A program made the position numbers and the translations under genes. Shown piece by piece: positions 33,938 to 43,357 of a stretch of 64,000 bases of DNA. Source of the DNA: Herbidospora yilanensis. GTDB lineage: Bacteria; Actinomycetota; Actinomycetes; Streptosporangiales; Streptosporangiaceae. A model generated the notes under the pieces. That model had not been told where the DNA came from and did no database searches. It saw only the letters and a list, made by a program, of their open reading frames with translations. The stretch's first letter is position 1. Every line of letters starts with the position of its first letter. The stretch spans positions 310,001 to 374,000 of the forward strand of contig NZ_BBXE01000014.1 of NCBI RefSeq assembly GCF_001570565.1, written 5' to 3'.

Positions 33938-34801
33938 ATGATCACTGTGTTCGGCAGCGCCAATATGGATCTTGTGGCGTACGTGGAAAGGGCCCCTGAG
34001 CTGGGCGAGACCGTTTCCGGCCGGGAATTCCGGACGATCTGTGGCGGAAAAGGGGCGAACCAAGCAATTGCCTCGGCACGCGCGGGCGGAGAGGTCCGGT
34101 TCGTCGGCGCGGTGGGCTCCGACGGGTTCGGCGCCGAGCTCCGGGAGGCGCTCGACCGGTCAGGTGTGGACACCCGCGCGCTCCGGACCGTCGAGGGGCC
34201 GTCGGGCATCGCGCACATCGTCGTCGAGGACGGCGGGGCCAACTCGATCATCGTGGTGCCCGGCGCCAACGGGAAGGTGACGGCCGAGGACGCCGAGCGT
34301 CTCGACGGCGACGCGCTGCTGCTGCAGCTCGAACTGCCCCTGCCCGCCGTCGTCGCCGCCGCCCGCGCCTTCCCGGGCCTGGTGGTGCTGACGCCCGCGC
34401 CGGTGGTCCCGCTGCCCCGGGAGCTTCTGGACGCGGTGGGGCTTCTGCTGCCCAATGAGCACGAAGCCGCCGCCATCACCGGTCTCACGGCGCCTGAGGA
34501 GGCGCTGGAAGCCCTTCTGGCGCTGGTTCCCGAGGCGGTGGTCACTCTTGGTGCCGACGGGGCGATCTACGGCTCACGGGACGGCTCACGCCTCCGGGTG
34601 CCCGGCCGCCCCGTCGAGGCCGTCGACACGACCGCCGCCGGCGACACCTTCGCGGGGGCGTTCACGGTCGCGCGGACGGAGGGCCGTACCGCCCAGGAGG
34701 CTCTCGAGTTCGCCACCGCGGCCGCCGCGCTCTCGGTCCAGCGGCCCGGCGCGTCGACCTCGATGCCGACCAGAGACGAGATCGACGCCGAAGTAGGGTG
34801 A
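33938..34801 (+). CDS. Ribokinase-like PfkB family carbohydrate kinase
   Basis: A 287-aa PfkB kinase. Signature 1 is TICGGKGANQAIASARAGGE and signature 2 is AVDTTAAGDTFAGAFTVART with the catalytic Asp in TAAGD. Start MITVFGSANMDLVAYVERAP agrees with RbsK; an in-frame ATG at 33929 is three bases after GAGAGG. Likely phosphorylates ribose or a related sugar. It precedes the LigD-polymerase gene by 5 bp, so the two are co-transcribed although functionally unrelated on their face. Confidence 0.87.
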   Translation: MITVFGSANMDLVAYVERAPELGETVSGREFRTICGGKGANQAIASARAGGEVRFVGAVGSDGFGAELREALDRSGVDTRALRTVEGPSGIAHIVVEDGGANSIIVVPGANGKVTAEDAERLDGDALLLQLELPLPAVVAAARAFPGLVVLTPAPVVPLPRELLDAVGLLLPNEHEAAAITGLTAPEEALEALLALVPEAVVTLGADGAIYGSRDGSRLRVPGRPVEAVDTTAAGDTFAGAFTVARTEGRTAQEALEFATAAAALSVQRPGASTSMPTRDEIDAEVG

Positions 34802-34806
34802 GAACC

Positions 34807-35988
34807 ATGCCCGGCGCGGAGATCGTGGAGGCCGGCGGGCGCGAGGTGAAGATCACCAATCCCGATCGGGTGGTCTTCCCGCGCACCGGCCACACCAAGC
34901 TCGACCTGGTCCGTTACTACCTGTCGGTCGGCGGGGGAGCCCTGCGCGGGGTCGCCGACCGGCCGACCGTGCTCAAACGCTTCGTGCACGGCGTCGACGA
35001 GGAGCCGTTCTTCCAGAAGCGGGCGCCCGCCAAGCGGCCCGGCTGGATCGACGTCGCCGAGTTCCGCTACCCGAGCGGGCGCAGCGCCGAAGAGGTCGTC
35101 GGGCGCGACCTGGCGACCGTGGTGTGGTGCGTCAACCTCGGCTGCGTCGACCTCAACCCGCATTCGGTGCGGTTCCCCGACCTCGACCACCCCGACGAAC
35201 TGCGCGTCGACCTCGACCCGGTCCCGGGCGTGCCGTGGCCCGACATCATCGAGGTCGCGCTGACCGCCCGCGACGTCCTGGTGGAGCACGACCTGACGCC
35301 GTTCCCGAAGACGTCGGGCTCACGCGGCTTCCACGTCTACGCGCCGATCACGCCCGACTGGACCTACCCGCAGGTGCGCAGGGCCGCCGAGGCGGTGGCC
35401 CGCGAGGTCGAGCGCCGCGCCCCCGAGATCGCCACCTCCCACTGGTGGAAGGAGGAGCGGCAGGGCGTCTTCGTCGACTTCAACCAGAACGCCCGCGACC
35501 GCACCACCGTCAGCGCCTACTCCGTCCGCCCCACGGGCTGGGTGTCGACCCCGCTGACCTGGGATGAAGTGCCGTCATGTGACCCCACGGAGTTCACGAT
35601 GGAGGCGGTCGCCGCCCGCTTCGAGGAACGCGGCGACCCGTGGGCCGAGATGGACGGCGTGGAGGGCTCGCTCGACTCGCTGCTGGCGCTGGCCAAGGCG
35701 CAGGGGCCGCGGCCGAAGAACCCGGAGAAGTTCCCGGTCATCGAGATCGCCCGGTCGGAGAAGAAGGAGCCGGCGCTCCGGGCGTTGGAGAACTGGAAGC
35801 GGCGTCACCCGGAAGCGGCCGCGCGGCTCGAACCCGCCGACGTCCTCGTCGACTCCATGCGCGGCCGCTCGTCCACCTGGACCCGCGTCCGGGTCAACCT
35901 CCAGCACGTGCCGGAAGACGAGAGGCCCCCGCAGGAGCCCCTCGAAATCGACTTCGACCCGTGGGCCGCCTACCGCCCCGGGCCGTAG
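34807..35988 (+). CDS. Stand-alone LigD polymerase domain (non-homologous end joining primase)
   Basis: A 393-aa archaeo-eukaryotic-primase type polymerase as found in LigD. The catalytic acidic pair is in ELRVDLDPVPGVPWPDIIEV, the His motif in SGSRGFHVYAPITPDW and a third acidic site in RQGVFVDFNQNARDRTT. It fills ends or adds ribonucleotides during NHEJ with Ku and ligase. The ligase and nuclease domains are absent, as often in actinomycetes with split genes. ATG 34807 is chosen; GTG 34798 overlaps the kinase stop. Its 3' end overlaps the convergent GMC gene by 19 bp. Confidence 0.9.
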   Translation: MPGAEIVEAGGREVKITNPDRVVFPRTGHTKLDLVRYYLSVGGGALRGVADRPTVLKRFVHGVDEEPFFQKRAPAKRPGWIDVAEFRYPSGRSAEEVVGRDLATVVWCVNLGCVDLNPHSVRFPDLDHPDELRVDLDPVPGVPWPDIIEVALTARDVLVEHDLTPFPKTSGSRGFHVYAPITPDWTYPQVRRAAEAVAREVERRAPEIATSHWWKEERQGVFVDFNQNARDRTTVSAYSVRPTGWVSTPLTWDEVPSCDPTEFTMEAVAARFEERGDPWAEMDGVEGSLDSLLALAKAQGPRPKNPEKFPVIEIARSEKKEPALRALENWKRRHPEAAARLEPADVLVDSMRGRSSTWTRVRVNLQHVPEDERPPQEPLEIDFDPWAAYRPGP

Positions 35989-38150
35989 ATGTCCCAGAGC
36001 TCGCCCAGGAAGAAGGTGCCGAACCGGGCCAGCGCCGCCAGCCCGTTCGGCCCCGTCGTCGTGAACGTCGTCAGCATGCGCGCCAGGTCGGACGGCGAGA
36101 TGTGCATCGTGCCCGAACCGAGCGGCTTCGCCGGGTCGTCTTCCTGCACGTGGCCTTCGAGCAGCCGCGTGTGCAGCGTCGACGTGTCGAGCCAGAGCCG
36201 CGTGGGCGGCCCGTGCTCGACGTTCTTGACCCCCGCCAGGGTGCGGGGCCGGCCCTCGCCGTCGCGGAAGTGCAGCAGGTAGCGCATCTCCCGGCGATCG
36301 GGCGCCTCTCCGGGTGCGAAGAGGTTGAACCAGCCCCGCTCGATGGGACGCCGGCCCCCGCAGACAGCGGCGTCTATCCATCCCTCGGCCCGCGCCGTGT
36401 GGTCGGGCTCGGCGAGGAAGCGGTCGACGTCGTCGGCCGTGATGGTGATCCGGAAGCTGACCGGATCGCTGCCGTCGAGCGAGCCGCGCATCTCCTCGGT
36501 GAAGGAGAGCGAGGTGACCGTGCGGATACCCATCAGACGTGCCTTCTTCGTCGTGGTCATTCGGTCGGCCAGCCGGGTGGCCAGCCGGTCGGCCATGGCC
36601 GCGATGGTCAGGGCCGGATTGGCCCCGACCGGGCCGGGCATGGCCGCGCCGTCGGCGACGTACAGGCCCTCGTGCCCGAAGACCTGGCCGTCGGCGTCGA
36701 CGACGCCCTCGCCGACGTGGCGGCCCATCGGCGCGCCGCCGAGCGGGTGGACGGTGACCACCCGCTTCAGCGGCGCGTCGGAGTAGTCGGCGCCCAGCAC
36801 GTCGCCGATCCGGCGGATCGTGCCGCGCACCCGGTCGAAATATGCGTCGCTGGTCTCGGCCGTCCAGTCGAGAACCAGCCGGTCGCCCGAGAGACGCAGG
36901 ATGCCGTCGGGCACGTCACGGCCCATGGCCAGCATCGGCAGCGACCGGTCCGAGAGCTCGCCTCTCCCCATGAGGCGGGCGAACTCGGCCGACAGGTTGT
37001 GGTCGCGGGTGATCAGTCCCCGTACGCGCTCCAGCGCGAACCTGACCGCCCGCTTGAACTCGTCGCCGACGTCGGCGGCCTCCGCGATCCAGTCGACGAA
37101 GGCGGGGAACCCGCCCTCCTGGATGTACGCCGACCCCGGCAACCTGACCACACTCGTGATGACCGGTCCCTTCGACGCCGCGACGGGCCGGTCCTTGGCC
37201 CGCAGCAGGAACGCGATCAGATCGCCGTTGCCGGAGAACCGGGTGCCCAGCATGTGGCTCAGGCCGGGCAGCGCGTGCCGGTTCGACAACAGCAGCTTCA
37301 CCGTGCCGTACGTCCCCGCGGCCAGCACCAGCGCGTCGCAGCTGATCGTGTGGGGGCCGGTCAGGGGGTCGTGCTGGACGTAGCCGATGTCGTAGCCGCC
37401 GCCGGTGCGCGGGGTGATCGACTTCACCTCGTGCAGGGTCCGGATGTCGGCGCCCATGTGGCGCGCGGCGGCCAGGTAGTTGTGGTCGAGGCTGTTCTTG
37501 GCGCCCTCGTTGCAGCCGATGTTGCACTCGCCGCAGAGCCGGCAGGTCCGGCGCCCGGTGGCGTGCAGGCTGCCGTATCCGGGCTCGACGATCGGCAGGC
37601 CCAGGCCCGGCTCGGCGCCCGGCTTGGGGGCGAAGGTGACCGCCAGCGGCGGCAGCGAGAAGTCGAGGCCCAGTTCGGCCGCGGCGTCCTGGACGACCCG
37701 CGTCTTCAGCGTGTCGCGGTAGGCCGGGCGGTCGATCGGGTAGGTGGTGGCGCCGAGCATGCGCTCGACCTCGTCGTAGTGGGGGTCGAGGTCGGCCCGG
37801 CCGACCGGCCAGTTCTCGTAGCCGCCGCCGGGCAGCGGCGACTCGGTGACGAACGCCTCCTCGTCCTTGCGCAGCAGCACGTTGGCGTAGATGAGCGAGC
37901 CGCCGCCGAGGCCGCTGGAGACGATCGAGTCGCACGAGCCGAAGCTCCACACGTCGTACATGCCGTGGAGGCCCTCGGACGGGTCCCAGAACGCGCGGCC
38001 CATCTGGGCGGGGCTGCGCGGGAAGCTGCCGGGCGGGTAGGGGCGGCCGCGTTCGAGCACCACGACCGACAGGCCCGCCTCGGCCAGCCGGTAGGCCGCC
38101 ACGGCCCCGCCGAAGCCGGAGCCGACGACCACCGCGTCAACGTGCTCCAC
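35970..38150 (-). CDS. GMC-family oxidoreductase (cholesterol-oxidase-like), long form
   Basis: A 726-aa FAD enzyme. FAD-binding GSGFGGAVAAYRLAEAG is at the N-terminus; a ferredoxin-like Cys cluster (RTCRLCGECNIGCNEGAKN) is unusual for GMC but seen in the cholesterol-oxidase/GMC branch of actinomycetes. The C-terminal GMC part has VVTVHPLGGAPMGRHVGEGV and DGAAMPGPVGANPALTIAAM. An extra ~180-aa C-terminal region (VTSLSFTEEMRGSLDG onward) matches a lipid-type accessory domain. It overlaps the upstream hydrolase gene by 14 bp, so the two are translationally coupled. Steroid or fatty-alcohol oxidation is the best guess. Confidence 0.85.
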   Translation of the reverse strand: MEHVDAVVVGSGFGGAVAAYRLAEAGLSVVVLERGRPYPPGSFPRSPAQMGRAFWDPSEGLHGMYDVWSFGSCDSIVSSGLGGGSLIYANVLLRKDEEAFVTESPLPGGGYENWPVGRADLDPHYDEVERMLGATTYPIDRPAYRDTLKTRVVQDAAAELGLDFSLPPLAVTFAPKPGAEPGLGLPIVEPGYGSLHATGRRTCRLCGECNIGCNEGAKNSLDHNYLAAARHMGADIRTLHEVKSITPRTGGGYDIGYVQHDPLTGPHTISCDALVLAAGTYGTVKLLLSNRHALPGLSHMLGTRFSGNGDLIAFLLRAKDRPVAASKGPVITSVVRLPGSAYIQEGGFPAFVDWIAEAADVGDEFKRAVRFALERVRGLITRDHNLSAEFARLMGRGELSDRSLPMLAMGRDVPDGILRLSGDRLVLDWTAETSDAYFDRVRGTIRRIGDVLGADYSDAPLKRVVTVHPLGGAPMGRHVGEGVVDADGQVFGHEGLYVADGAAMPGPVGANPALTIAAMADRLATRLADRMTTTKKARLMGIRTVTSLSFTEEMRGSLDGSDPVSFRITITADDVDRFLAEPDHTARAEGWIDAAVCGGRRPIERGWFNLFAPGEAPDRREMRYLLHFRDGEGRPRTLAGVKNVEHGPPTRLWLDTSTLHTRLLEGHVQEDDPAKPLGSGTMHISPSDLARMLTTFTTTGPNGLAALARFGTFFLGELWDIYGPGR

Positions 38151-39228
38151 TGCCGCTCCTCTTGATGAAGTCGAGGATGTGCGGGAAGACGTCGATGTGG
38201 GCGTTCTTGCCGATGATCGGGTCGACGTGGCCGTAGCCGGGGAGGACCTGGAGTTCGTGCAGGCCCGGGTTGTGCCGCGACATGATCTCGTGGCAGACGA
38301 TGTTGGAGTCGGTGAAGACGTGGTTGCGGTCGCCGGTGAGGAACAACACCGGCACGTCGAGGTCGGCGGCCGCCTCCAGGTAGTCGGCGGGCAGCTCGCG
38401 GAACCGGTCGTCGTGGCGGACGGCGTGCCCGGCGCGGACCATCTTCCGCATGTGCCGGTAGTAGTGGACGCCGTTCGCGCCGAACAGGTCGGCCACCCGC
38501 CGATGGGTCTCCTCGGCCAGGTTCTCGTGGCTCCACAGGCCGGGGTTCCCGGCGCCCCACATGAAGCTGATCATGTGGCACGACCGCACGTCGCACTCGC
38601 GGTGGAACAGCGACACCATCCGCGAGATCATCCAGCCGCGCGTCATGACCGGCGCGTCGCCGAACCTCGGGTCGAGGAACGGCACCCCGGCGACGTAGTC
38701 GAAGAAGCCCGGCCCGAACGCCAGCTTGAGCTTCGACCAGGCCGGCACGTGGGTGACCAGGGCGACGCTGTTGGAGGTGACGCTGGCGATCCCGTCGACC
38801 AGGCCGGCGGCCAGGCTCATCATGAACGACACCGACCCGAGGCACTGCGCGATCACGTGGACGCGCTTGTGCGGCCCGATGTGCCGGCGCAGCTCGGCCA
38901 GACCGGCCGGGTGGTCGAACAACGCGATGTCGTCGAGGGTGAAGCGGTGGGTCTCGGTGTCGTACGGGTGGCGGCAGCTCATCCGGAAGTCGAGCGACCA
39001 GACGTCGGTCAGCCCGTTGTTGAGCAGGAAGGTCACCAGGTTGACGTGTTCCGGCATGATGAACATGTCGGTGGAGGCGGGCAGACCGTGCAGCAGCAGC
39101 ACGACGTCGTCGGAGTCGGCCCGGAAGAACCTCGTCAGTTCCAGGCCCAGGCCGTCGTCGGTCGGGAACGGGTGCATGGTGATCTCGGCGTCGCTGACGC
39201 CGTCGTTGGTGAACCGGGCGATGCGCAT
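38137..39228 (-). CDS. Alpha/beta hydrolase with Cys at the nucleophile elbow
   Basis: A 363-aa alpha/beta-hydrolase fold protein. The oxyanion motif is VLLLHGLPASTDMF, the nucleophile elbow VHVIAQCLGSVSFMM, acidic residue FLTGDRNHVF and catalytic His LPGYGHVDPI. Cys replaces the usual Ser in the elbow, as in proteins coupled to long GMC oxidases. ATG 39228 follows GAGGAGGCGG. It probably works on the same lipid or sterol substrate as the GMC enzyme with which it overlaps by 14 bp. Confidence 0.83.
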   Translation of the reverse strand: MRIARFTNDGVSDAEITMHPFPTDDGLGLELTRFFRADSDDVVLLLHGLPASTDMFIMPEHVNLVTFLLNNGLTDVWSLDFRMSCRHPYDTETHRFTLDDIALFDHPAGLAELRRHIGPHKRVHVIAQCLGSVSFMMSLAAGLVDGIASVTSNSVALVTHVPAWSKLKLAFGPGFFDYVAGVPFLDPRFGDAPVMTRGWMISRMVSLFHRECDVRSCHMISFMWGAGNPGLWSHENLAEETHRRVADLFGANGVHYYRHMRKMVRAGHAVRHDDRFRELPADYLEAAADLDVPVLFLTGDRNHVFTDSNIVCHEIMSRHNPGLHELQVLPGYGHVDPIIGKNAHIDVFPHILDFIKRSGSGAR

Positions 39229-39299
39229 GGGTCCGCCTCCTCTCGGGTCCCACAATGCCAAGGCACGGCACACCCCTGCATCGTGGAAAACTCGTACAT

Positions 39300-42071
39300 T
39301 CAGCCGAGCTGGCCGAGCGCGGCCGTCATGCCGCCGCGAGAGGTCACCCCGAGCTTCTCGAACGCCCTGGTCAGGTGGGTCTCGACGGTGCGCACCGAGA
39401 TGTGCAGCCGGGCCGCGATCTGCTGGTTGCTGCACCCCTCGGCGACCAGCCGGGCGATCTCCAGCTCACGCCCGGTCAGCCCGTGGGCCCCGGTGGCCCG
39501 CGCCGCCGCCACCCGCTTGCCGGCCCGCCGCTGCTCCCGCACCGCGGCGGCGGCCAGGCCGCGCGCGCCGCAGGCGGTGAAGATCTCGTGGGCCGCCTCC
39601 AGGTGCGGCAGCGCGGCCCGTTTGCGGCCCCCGTCGACGCACGCCACGCCCGCCCGCAGCAGCGCGCGGCCGGCGTCGAGCCGGTGGCCGGCCTTGGTGA
39701 GGATCTCGGCGGCCGTCAGGGCCAGCTCCTCGGCCTCCGCGCCGATGGTCGCGTGGGCGCGCGCCAGGCGGGCCAGCCCGTCGGTGAGCTCCAGCTCCGG
39801 ACGGACCATCGTGGCGGCCCGCTCGGCCCAGGCGGCCGACTCCTTCGGCTCGTTCCTGGCGGCGTGCGCGCACGCCATGGTCTCGCAGAAGGCGAGCATG
39901 CTGAACTCCTCCAGCCGGTCGCCCGCGAAGTCCTCCTCGACGGCCGCGACGGCCTCGTCGTCGATGCGGCCGGAGTTGGCCAGGGCGGTGGCGTAGGCGA
40001 AGCGGGCCTGCGCGCCCGGCCACTCGTTCACGCTGACGCCGGAGGTGGCGGCCTCGTGGCCCAGGCGGATGGCGTCCTCGTCGTCGCCGGCCGCGCCGGC
40101 CAGCAGGCTCTGCTGGGCCATGGCGACCACGCGGGCGTAACCGGAGTTGAGCAGCAGGGCGATCTCGGCCGACTCCTCGGCGGCGATCTGGCCCTCCGGG
40201 ATGCGCCCGAGCACGCCGTTGAGGCGGGCCAGCCCCGCCAGCATGTTGGTCAGGATGAAGGTCTGCCCGGTCGCCTTCACCGCCGCGATGGCCCGTTCGA
40301 ACCGGGCCAGCGCCGGGCGGTGCCGGCCGAGCCAGATCTCCGACCAGCACATCCAGGCGACCGTGTCCATCCAGGCGAGCTGGTGGATCTCCGGGATGGC
40401 GTCGGCCAGCGCCTGCGCGGCGGCGAGGTGGCGCAGCGCCTCCTCGACGCGGTGCCCGGCGTAGGCGGTCATCGGGCGCAGCATCGCGATGGCCAGCCGC
40501 AGGCCCGGGTCGTCGCCGTCGTCGGGCATGAAGTCGAGCACCGCCTGGGCGGCGCGGTGGTCGCCGCGCATCAGGCTCTCGGCGACCAGGCGCAATCGCA
40601 TCGGCAGCGCCGCCGGGAGGCGCGGCTCGGGGATCTCCCGCAGCTCGGACACCAGGACGGCCCGCCCCTCGCCCGGCCGGTCGAGCAGCCGCTCGACGAG
40701 GGCGCAGAAGCGGGCGGCCTGCGCCCGGCGGGCGTAGTCGTCGCGGGGAAGCAGCCGCAGCACCTCGTAGGCGGTGTTCCTGGCCTCGATGAGGCGTCCG
40801 CTGACGGTCTGGTTGCGGGCCAGCTCCAGCAGCAGGTCGAGCCGGTCGGTGGTGTCGGGCAGCAGCCCGAGCGCGGCCTGCAGCCAGTGGGCCGAGGTCG
40901 CCGGGGCGGTGGTGGACACCTGGCGGGCGGCGGCGACCAGGACGTCGACGGCGTCACGGTCGCCGAAGGCCGCCGAACGTTCCACGTGGACCGCGCGCAG
41001 CGGGGCCGGCGCGTCGACCTCGGCCAGCCGTTCGGCGATCCGGCGGTGGGCCGACAACCGCCACCCGGCCTTGGCCGACTCGTAGGCCGCCTGGCGCACC
41101 AGCGGGTGGCGGAACCGGAACCGGCCCCCGGCGCCGGGCCGCACCAGGTCGCGGTCGACCAGTTCGTCGAGCGCGTCGAGGGCGGTGGACAGCGGCACCT
41201 TGGCGGCCACGGCGGCCAGGCCGGCCTCGAACTCGTCGGCGGCCACCGCCGCGCCCTGGGCGACGATCAGCGCGTCGCCCGACAGGTCGCGCAGTTCCAG
41301 GGCGAGCGCGTCGTTCTTGGAGCCGGGCAGGTCGCCCGCCTCGATCCGCGCCAGGGCCTGTAAGTAGAAGGGGTAGCCCTCGCTGGCGTCGTACAGGGCC
41401 TTCTTGCGGCTCCTGGTCACGTTCGGCCCGAGCAGCTCCCCGGCCTCCTCCTCCGAGAGCGGCCCGATCGCGACCCGCGCCCCGCCGAGCGCCAGCCTCG
41501 GCGGCGCCTGCTTCGGCCGGTAGGCCACCACGACCATCAGCGGCGCCTTGGGGGAGTGGCGGCTGACGTGGTCGAGGAACTCGACCGTGGCCTCGTCGGC
41601 CCAGTGGACGTCGTCGAGCACCAGCACCAGCCCGTTGGGCCGGGCGATCCGGGCGAGGAGTTGCGCCACGGCGCGGTAGAGGCGGTAGCGGGCCAGCGCC
41701 GAGACGTCGTCGGAGGGTTCGGCGGTGGCGCCGAGGGCGGGGAAGACGGAGGCCAGCAACTGCGCGTCGTGGTCGCCCCGGCGAGCGAGGTCGTGGTCGT
41801 GGCGGGTGTCGTCGAGGTGGCCGTCGAGGGCGTCGACCAGCGCGGAGAAGGGCATGACCTGCTCGAACTCGGCGGCCCTGCCCCACAGGGTGAGGCAGCC
41901 GCGTTCTCCGGCGAGTCGTTCGAGCTCGGCCAGCAGCCGGGTCTTCCCGGCTCCGGGCTCACCGACGAGCGCGAGCAGCCGGAACTCTCCGCTCACGATC
42001 GCGTCCAGCGACCCCCGAAGATCATTCAGCACGTCCCGCCGGCCGACCAGGGGGGCAGAATGATCATTCAT
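39300..42071 (-). CDS. LAL-type (LuxR family, large ATP-binding) transcriptional regulator
   Basis: A 923-aa regulator: AAA/STAND ATPase at the N-terminus (Walker A LALVGEPGAGKTRLLAELER; Walker B LVLVLDDVHWADEATVEF), a long TPR-like central region, and a LuxR HTH at the C-terminus (LTGRELEIARLVAEGCSNQQ, ARLHISVRTVETHLTRAFEK). ATG 42071 begins MNDHSAPLVGRRD, the usual LAL opening. It sits upstream of the GMC/hydrolase operon in the same orientation (72 bp before the hydrolase start) and is the likely activator of it. LAL proteins typically sense sugars or metabolites. Confidence 0.9.
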   Translation of the reverse strand: MNDHSAPLVGRRDVLNDLRGSLDAIVSGEFRLLALVGEPGAGKTRLLAELERLAGERGCLTLWGRAAEFEQVMPFSALVDALDGHLDDTRHDHDLARRGDHDAQLLASVFPALGATAEPSDDVSALARYRLYRAVAQLLARIARPNGLVLVLDDVHWADEATVEFLDHVSRHSPKAPLMVVVAYRPKQAPPRLALGGARVAIGPLSEEEAGELLGPNVTRSRKKALYDASEGYPFYLQALARIEAGDLPGSKNDALALELRDLSGDALIVAQGAAVAADEFEAGLAAVAAKVPLSTALDALDELVDRDLVRPGAGGRFRFRHPLVRQAAYESAKAGWRLSAHRRIAERLAEVDAPAPLRAVHVERSAAFGDRDAVDVLVAAARQVSTTAPATSAHWLQAALGLLPDTTDRLDLLLELARNQTVSGRLIEARNTAYEVLRLLPRDDYARRAQAARFCALVERLLDRPGEGRAVLVSELREIPEPRLPAALPMRLRLVAESLMRGDHRAAQAVLDFMPDDGDDPGLRLAIAMLRPMTAYAGHRVEEALRHLAAAQALADAIPEIHQLAWMDTVAWMCWSEIWLGRHRPALARFERAIAAVKATGQTFILTNMLAGLARLNGVLGRIPEGQIAAEESAEIALLLNSGYARVVAMAQQSLLAGAAGDDEDAIRLGHEAATSGVSVNEWPGAQARFAYATALANSGRIDDEAVAAVEEDFAGDRLEEFSMLAFCETMACAHAARNEPKESAAWAERAATMVRPELELTDGLARLARAHATIGAEAEELALTAAEILTKAGHRLDAGRALLRAGVACVDGGRKRAALPHLEAAHEIFTACGARGLAAAAVREQRRAGKRVAAARATGAHGLTGRELEIARLVAEGCSNQQIAARLHISVRTVETHLTRAFEKLGVTSRGGMTAALGQLG

Positions 42072-42288
42072 CGGGGCACCATGATCACTTGCCTGGTATC
42101 TCACAGCGACTTTACAGCGACGGCGAAAACGATGCCCGTCTTTAACCCGCATCACCGGTGCATTCCACGCATAGTCATGCAAATCGTGACGGCCGTCTGC
42201 CTGATTCTTGCGTGGCGCCGTCACCGTGGGGCGGACCGGCGGTGAGAGAGCTGTCCGTTTCCCGGGTTGGGGATCGCCGAAACGGGCG

Positions 42289-42322
42289 CGGCCCCTCCGC
42301 GCTGATTCGCGCGAAGGGGCCG
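42289..42322. terminator. Hairpin terminator downstream of glnII
   Basis: 14-bp near-perfect stem (CGGCCCCTCCGCGC / GCGCGAAGGGGCCG, one C-A mismatch) with a 6-base loop, 16 bp after the glnII stop at 42338. Confidence 0.78.
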
Positions 42323-42337
42323 AGGTCGCGGCTTGGG

Positions 42338-43357
42338 TCAGACGAGACCCTTGGTCTCCAGGACCGAGCAGCAGGTGTTCACCAGCAGGCGGGTGACCAC
42401 GTAGGGGTCGGCGTTGGCGTTGGGGCGACGGTCTTCGATGTAGCCCTTCTTGTCGACCTCGACCTGCCACGGGATGCGGACCGAGGCGCCGCGGTTGGAG
42501 ACGCCGTAGCTGTAGACGTTGTAGGGCGCGGTCTCGTGGTGGCCGGTGAGGCGCTGCTCGATGCCGAAGCCGTAGCCCGCGATGTGCTCCTCGACCTTGC
42601 CCTCGCCGCCGAGCGCCTCGCAGGCCGCGATGATCGGGTCGTAGCCCTCGCGCATGGCCTTGGTGGAGAAGTTGGTGTGGGCGCCGGCGCCGTTCCAGTC
42701 GCCCTTGGCGGGCTTGGCGTCGAGCGTGGCGGACACGCCATAGTCTTCGGCGATCCGGTAGAGCAGGTAGCGGGCCATCCACATGTGGTCGGAGACCTCG
42801 ACGGGACCGGCCGGGCCGATCTGGAACTCCCACTGGCCGGGCATGACCTCGGCGTTGATTCCGGAGATCGCCAGGCCCGCCTCGATGCAGGCGTCCAGGT
42901 GGGCCTCGACGATGTCACGGCCGACGACCTCGTCGGCGCCGATGCCGCAGTAGTAGGGGCCCTGCGGGCCGGGGAAGCCGCCGACCGGGAAGCCGTAGGG
43001 GCGGCCGTCCTTGAAGAAGGTGTACTCCTGCTCGATGCCGAACCACGACTCCTGGCCGGCGTAACGCTCGGCGATCGGGGTCAGCAGCGCGCGGGTGTTG
43101 GTCGGGTGGATCGAGCCGTCGACGTTGTAGACCTCGCACAGCACGAGCAGGTTGTCGCCGCCCCGGATGGGGTCGGGACACGAGAAGACCGGCTTGAGCA
43201 CGCAGTCGGAGGCGTGGCCCTCGGCCTGGTTCGTGCTCGAACCGTCGAAGCCCCAGGTGGGGAGCTCGGCGCCGTCCGCCAGCACCTTGGTCTTGGACCG
43301 GAGCTTCGGGGTCGGCTCAGTGCCGTCAATCCAGATGTACTCGGCCTTGAACGCCAA
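42338..43357 (-). CDS. glnII: Glutamine synthetase II (eukaryotic type)
   Basis: A 339-aa GSII enzyme, ATP-dependent amidation of glutamate. It is decisively GSII by length and motifs: FKAEYIWIDGTEPTPKLRSK, LPTWGFDGSSTNQAEGHASD, ESWFGIEQEYTFFKDGRPYG, MPGQWEFQIGPAGPVEVSDH, GAGAHTNFSTKAMREGY and GHHETAPYNVYSYG. This gene is a hallmark of actinomycetes and rhizobia beside GSI. Normally activated by GlnR under nitrogen limitation; the upstream region has a weak repeat (GTGAAC and GTGAAAC at 43444-43462) that only partly fits a GlnR box. Terminator follows. Confidence 0.95.
   Translation of the reverse strand: MAFKAEYIWIDGTEPTPKLRSKTKVLADGAELPTWGFDGSSTNQAEGHASDCVLKPVFSCPDPIRGGDNLLVLCEVYNVDGSIHPTNTRALLTPIAERYAGQESWFGIEQEYTFFKDGRPYGFPVGGFPGPQGPYYCGIGADEVVGRDIVEAHLDACIEAGLAISGINAEVMPGQWEFQIGPAGPVEVSDHMWMARYLLYRIAEDYGVSATLDAKPAKGDWNGAGAHTNFSTKAMREGYDPIIAACEALGGEGKVEEHIAGYGFGIEQRLTGHHETAPYNVYSYGVSNRGASVRIPWQVEVDKKGYIEDRRPNANADPYVVTRLLVNTCCSVLETKGLV

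Noticed and set aside
35640-38165. 841-codon open frame on the plus strand
   Set aside because: Antisense to the GMC oxidoreductase and out of frame with the LigD polymerase; a third-position GC shadow.
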